Position numbers and translations under genes: made by a program
Shown: piece by piece, positions 61,761 to 64,000 of the stretch
Numbering within the stretch: the first letter of the stretch is position 1
Layout of the letters: every line of letters begins with the position of its first letter
Notes under the pieces: generated by a model
What the model was told of the DNA's origin: nothing
Databases searched by the model: none
The model's input: only the letters and a program-made list of their open reading frames with translations
From: Knoellia sp. p5-6-4
GTDB lineage: Bacteria > Actinomycetota > Actinomycetes > Actinomycetales > Dermatophilaceae
Direction of reading: 5' to 3'
NCBI RefSeq assembly: GCF_029222705.1
Contig: NZ_JARGZF010000002.1
Span: 744,001 to 808,000, forward strand
DNA: 64,000 bases

Positions 61761-62266
61761 GGCCGGCCTCGGAACCGGTCGACCACCGCGACGTGGGAGG
61801 CGCTCAGCGGGACCTCGAGAGGGATGACGTCCCGGGCGAACGACGGGACCAGTGGCAGTGGCACGGTGACCACCGTGGTCAACTCCACGCGCCCCTCCGC
61901 TCGAAGGCAGGGCGTCCCGTCACAGGCCAGCGTGAGCCGGCCGGTGTCGCCGAAGCCCTGGTCCTCGAACGCGATCGCGGCCGCCGCCTCGGCGCGCCGC
62001 TCGGCGTCGGCCTGTGTGGTGGCGGTGGTGAACGCACGCCCGGCCTCCCGCGCGGCGGCCGACACGGCATACGCACCTGCCTGCAGCCGTCCCAACGTCA
62101 TGACGAGGTAGATGAGCGGGATCAGCATCAGCACGGCAAGGAAGACGAACTCCACCACGGCACTGCCGCCCTCCCCCGGGTGAGCGGTGGCCCGCCCCGC
62201 CGCCCACCGGCGCGCAGGCAGCGCCGTGAGCCGGCATCGGCGTTCGCCACGCACGGACCGTGTCAC
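61757..62266 (-). CDS. TadE-like pseudopilin
   Basis: The 169-residue protein contains GEGGSAVVEFVFLAVLMLIP, the TadE prepilin-type segment with the Glu five residues into the hydrophobic stretch, followed by an extracellular domain with two cysteines (LACDGTPCLR). It starts with GTG 62266 overlapping the previous stop (GTGA) and is coupled to the TadG-like gene. Confidence 0.85.
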   Translation of the reverse strand: MTRSVRGERRCRLTALPARRWAAGRATAHPGEGGSAVVEFVFLAVLMLIPLIYLVMTLGRLQAGAYAVSAAAREAGRAFTTATTQADAERRAEAAAAIAFEDQGFGDTGRLTLACDGTPCLRAEGRVELTTVVTVPLPLVPSFARDVIPLEVPLSASHVAVVDRFRGRP

Positions 62267-62679
62267 TGCCCCTCCAGGAACGCCCGCCCGGTGACCCGCA
62301 GGCGCCCATCCGGCCCGAGCGGGCCGATGACGGGAAGCGGGGCCGCGACGTCGACCGCCACCGCCTGCACCCCGCCGACGTCGACCACGCGGGCCGTGAC
62401 CTGGCCGGTGTAGCGGTCGGACAGCGAGGCCCGGATGAGCTCGCGCGCGCGGTCAGCGCCGTCCGCAGGGTCGGCGTCCGCGCGGGCGCCGAGACGAGCG
62501 CCCTCGGCGGCGCAGGAGATCAGGGTGTTGCGGATGTGCAGTGCCAGGCCCAGCTGGAAGACGGCCACGAAGAGCACGGCCACGAGGCCGGAGACCATCG
62601 CGAAGTCCGCCACGGCACTGCCACGCTCGTGTCCGGGCGCGGGGCTCGGGCTCGGGCTCGCCATCGTCGCGTCTCCCAT
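62263..62679 (-). CDS. TadE-like pseudopilin
   Basis: The 138-residue protein has HERGSAVADFAMVSGLVAVL as the prepilin-type segment; Asp takes the place of the usual Glu. A short domain with NTLISCAAEGARLGARADAD follows. ATG 62679 was used; ATG 62664 is possible. Part of the coupled tad gene run; it is translated into the next gene through a GTGA overlap. Confidence 0.82.
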   Translation of the reverse strand: MGDATMASPSPSPAPGHERGSAVADFAMVSGLVAVLFVAVFQLGLALHIRNTLISCAAEGARLGARADADPADGADRARELIRASLSDRYTGQVTARVVDVGGVQAVAVDVAAPLPVIGPLGPDGRLRVTGRAFLEGQ

Positions 62680-62709
62680 CCGTCACCGGGGTTTGCCGTT
62701 CGCCCGGTC

Positions 62710-62919
62710 TCAGGGACCGGTGACCGAGTTCATCGCCCGCTGGAAGAGGGTCTGCAGCTGGTCGTCGGCGACGGCCCACAGCACACTGACCAGGCCCGCG
62801 GTCATGAGGGTGATGAGCACCCAGCCCGGCACGTCGCCGCGCTCTCCGGAGGCGGGGTGCCCGGTGACCTGCTGCGCGGCCCGCCGCGTGCGGACCAGTG
62901 ATCTGGTGATCGTCTCCAT
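62710..62919 (-). CDS. Small Flp-pilin-like membrane protein
   Basis: The 69-residue protein has a basic N-terminus, the sequence GERGDVPGWVLITLMTAGLV at the membrane helix, and an amphipathic end, in the position where flp lies in tad operons. The usual Glu of the prepilin site is replaced around GDVPG, so processing is uncertain. ATG 62919 has an AGGAGAGGAA ribosome binding site. Confidence 0.7.
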   Translation of the reverse strand: METITRSLVRTRRAAQQVTGHPASGERGDVPGWVLITLMTAGLVSVLWAVADDQLQTLFQRAMNSVTGP

Positions 62920-62958
62920 GGGGTGGTTCCTCTCCTGGGGTTGCTGTCGGGCTCTCGG

Positions 62959-63056
62959 TCAGAGGGTGAAGCGGAGCAGTGAGAAGCCGGGGAAGACGGC
63001 GAACAGGACGGTCACCGGCAGGACCATGAAGACGACCGGGACCCCTGTGGACAGGG
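62959..63056 (-). pseudogene. 3' remnant of tadC, cut by insertion
   Basis: On the minus strand, 27 codons read VPVVFMVLPVTVLFAVFPGF and SLLRFTL before TGA, the characteristic C-terminus of TadC inner-membrane proteins. Upstream the similarity stops near 63043-63056 and an in-frame TAG lies at 63067-63069. No TadC sequence continues to the right; a serine-recombinase gene begins there instead. The upstream part of tadC, with tadB and tadA, should lie beyond the far end of the inserted element. Confidence 0.8.
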
Positions 63057-63085
63057 ACACCCATTGCTAGAGAATGCCCCTGTGG
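63043..63085. mobile_element. Candidate attL junction of an integrated element
   Basis: The tadC/recombinase boundary contains CCCTGT-GG-ACAGGG (63043-63056), inverted arms around a two-base centre as in serine-integrase att sites. CCCCTGTGG is also repeated directly at 63042-63050 and 63077-63085. The exact crossover is not proven. Confidence 0.5.
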
Positions 63086-64000
63086 CGCCCAGGGAAGTCT
63101 TCGTCTACGCCCGCCAGTCCCTCGACCGGACCGGCGCAGGCATGGCCATCGACCGGCAGGTGAAGGAGTGCAGGGCATTCGCCCGAGCCAAGGGATGGCG
63201 CGTGGCCAAGGTCTTCTCTGACAACGACATCAGCGCTACCACGGGCGCCGCGCGGCCGGGCTTCGAGGCCCTCCTCAAGGCGAGCCCGGAGGCCATCCTG
63301 GTCTGGCACATCGACCGTCTCGTCCGCCTGACCAAGGACCTCGAGCGGGTCATCGAGCTTGGCGTCCCCGTCCACGCCGTCAAGGCCGGGGAGCTCGACC
63401 TGTCCAACCCTGCCGGCCGAGCCGTGGCCCGGACCATCACCGCATGGGCTACCTACGAGGGCGAGCAGAAGGCCCTCCGCCAGGCCGCGGCGAACCGGCA
63501 GCGGGCCGAGGCCGGCGAGGTCGGCTGGACCAGGAGACCCTTCGGCTTCGACAGGGAGGACGGTCAGATCGTCGTCGTCGAGGCCGAGGCCGCCGAGTTG
63601 AGGAAGGCGGCCGCGCGGGTCCTGGCAGGCGCGACCCTCGCCTCCATCGTGAAGGACCTCAATGTCCGCGGGGTCAGGACCTCCACCGGCTCGGCTTGGA
63701 CCGTTACGGGGATCCGGCGACTCCTCCTCAACCCAAGGACCGCCGGCCATGCGGTCTACCGGGGCTCAAGGGTCGGAGAGGGGGCGTGGCCCGCCATCAT
63801 CGAGGACGACACCCAGAAGGCCCTGGCTGCGATCCTCCGCGACCCAGCCCGACGCAAGCAGACCTCCACGAAGGCGAAGCACCTCCTGTCGGGCATCGCC
63901 GTCTGCGGCATCTGCGACGAGACCATGATGGCGTCGGCCTCCCCCAGGGGCCCGATCCTCCGGTGCCCGGGCCTCCACCTCTCGAGGCTGGCCGCGCCCA
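63082..64000 (+). CDS. Large serine recombinase (integrase), partial
   Basis: Phage/ICE-type site-specific integrase, truncated by the window end after 306 residues. The resolvase domain starts REVFVYARQSLDRTGAG with catalytic Ser13 and contains WHIDRLVRLTKDLE. The recombinase domain follows (RRPFGFDREDGQ, LASIVKDLNVRGVRTSTG, WTVTGIRRLLLNPRTAGHAV), and then a zinc-ribbon start (HLLSGIAVCGICDETMMAS, LRCPG). GTG 63082 begins just inside the element; TTG 63064 is possible. It uses AGG arginine codons far more than its neighbours, a sign of foreign origin. Confidence 0.93.
   Translation, partial: MAPREVFVYARQSLDRTGAGMAIDRQVKECRAFARAKGWRVAKVFSDNDISATTGAARPGFEALLKASPEAILVWHIDRLVRLTKDLERVIELGVPVHAVKAGELDLSNPAGRAVARTITAWATYEGEQKALRQAAANRQRAEAGEVGWTRRPFGFDREDGQIVVVEAEAAELRKAAARVLAGATLASIVKDLNVRGVRTSTGSAWTVTGIRRLLLNPRTAGHAVYRGSRVGEGAWPAIIEDDTQKALAAILRDPARRKQTSTKAKHLLSGIAVCGICDETMMASASPRGPILRCPGLHLSRLAAP

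Overview
The window is high-GC (roughly 70 % by eye), densely coded chromosomal DNA of an actinobacterium. Gene content and order (prfB-ftsE-ftsX-smpB; ligA next to a MetE-like gene; mnmA-iscS next to etfAB; a GH57 branching enzyme near a methyltransferase and an enoyl-CoA hydratase; the GlgE glucan cluster; Tad pilus genes) point to Micrococcales, perhaps Intrasporangiaceae. The family-level guess is weak. No rRNA, tRNA or CRISPR array was seen, and no gene-free stretch exceeds 300 bases; the longest, 11783-12061, holds only a leader-like region with one short inverted repeat.

Layout. 1-5.5 kb: smpB, a secreted M23 peptidase, ftsX, ftsE, prfB and a DinB-fold protein (translation rescue/termination and FtsEX-controlled wall hydrolysis). 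5.5-15.8 kb: ligA, an acyl-CoA ligase, a DMT exporter, a MetE-like protein, a YjbR-family protein, a secreted MltB-like transglycosylase with a Pro/Thr tail, and the coupled pair iscS-mnmA (sulfur supply and tRNA 2-thiolation). 16-20.4 kb: a secreted subtilase, two small membrane proteins and etfBA. 20.5-25.1 kb: a GH57 branching enzyme facing an operon YbjN-enoyl-CoA hydratase-methyltransferase-hexapeptide acyltransferase, recalling the mycobacterial methylglucose lipopolysaccharide region. 25.1-39.5 kb: alpha-glucan metabolism: glgX, glgP and a five-gene run glgE-treS-pep2-glgB-pgm. Together these can convert trehalose to maltose, maltose-1-phosphate and branched glucan (TreS, Pep2, GlgE, GlgB), and degrade glucan to glucose phosphates (GlgX, GlgP, Pgm). 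39.5-47.7 kb: mixed genes, including an ATP-grasp enzyme, a thioredoxin-fold/TPR protein, a membrane protein/lipoprotein pair, a TetR regulator, an isobutyryl-CoA-mutase-like large subunit and a MarR regulator. 47.7-52.4 kb: an ABC exporter with two ATPases and a very large FtsX-type permease. 52.5-61.1 kb: adhE, a thiamine-binding protein, two GNAT proteins, a receptor-type Ser/Thr kinase, meaB and a thiolase. 61.2-63.06 kb: tadG/tadE-like genes, a small pilin-like gene and the 3' end of tadC. From about 63.05 kb: a large serine recombinase, cut by the window end, that begins where tadC stops.

Two signals stand out. First, the 7-mer GTATGCC (almost always GTATGCCG) occurs about 31 times on both strands. 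It is read in several frames and forces codons otherwise avoided here (TAT, ATA, GCA, GGT). It is over-represented between genes and forms an inverted pair inside one terminator hairpin, which suggests a DNA-level signal. Second, tadC is truncated exactly where a serine-recombinase gene begins, so the window appears to contain the left end of an integrated element. A secondary theme is that many genes have a -10-like hexamer 6-8 bases before the start codon, implying widespread leaderless transcription; this was used to choose several starts.
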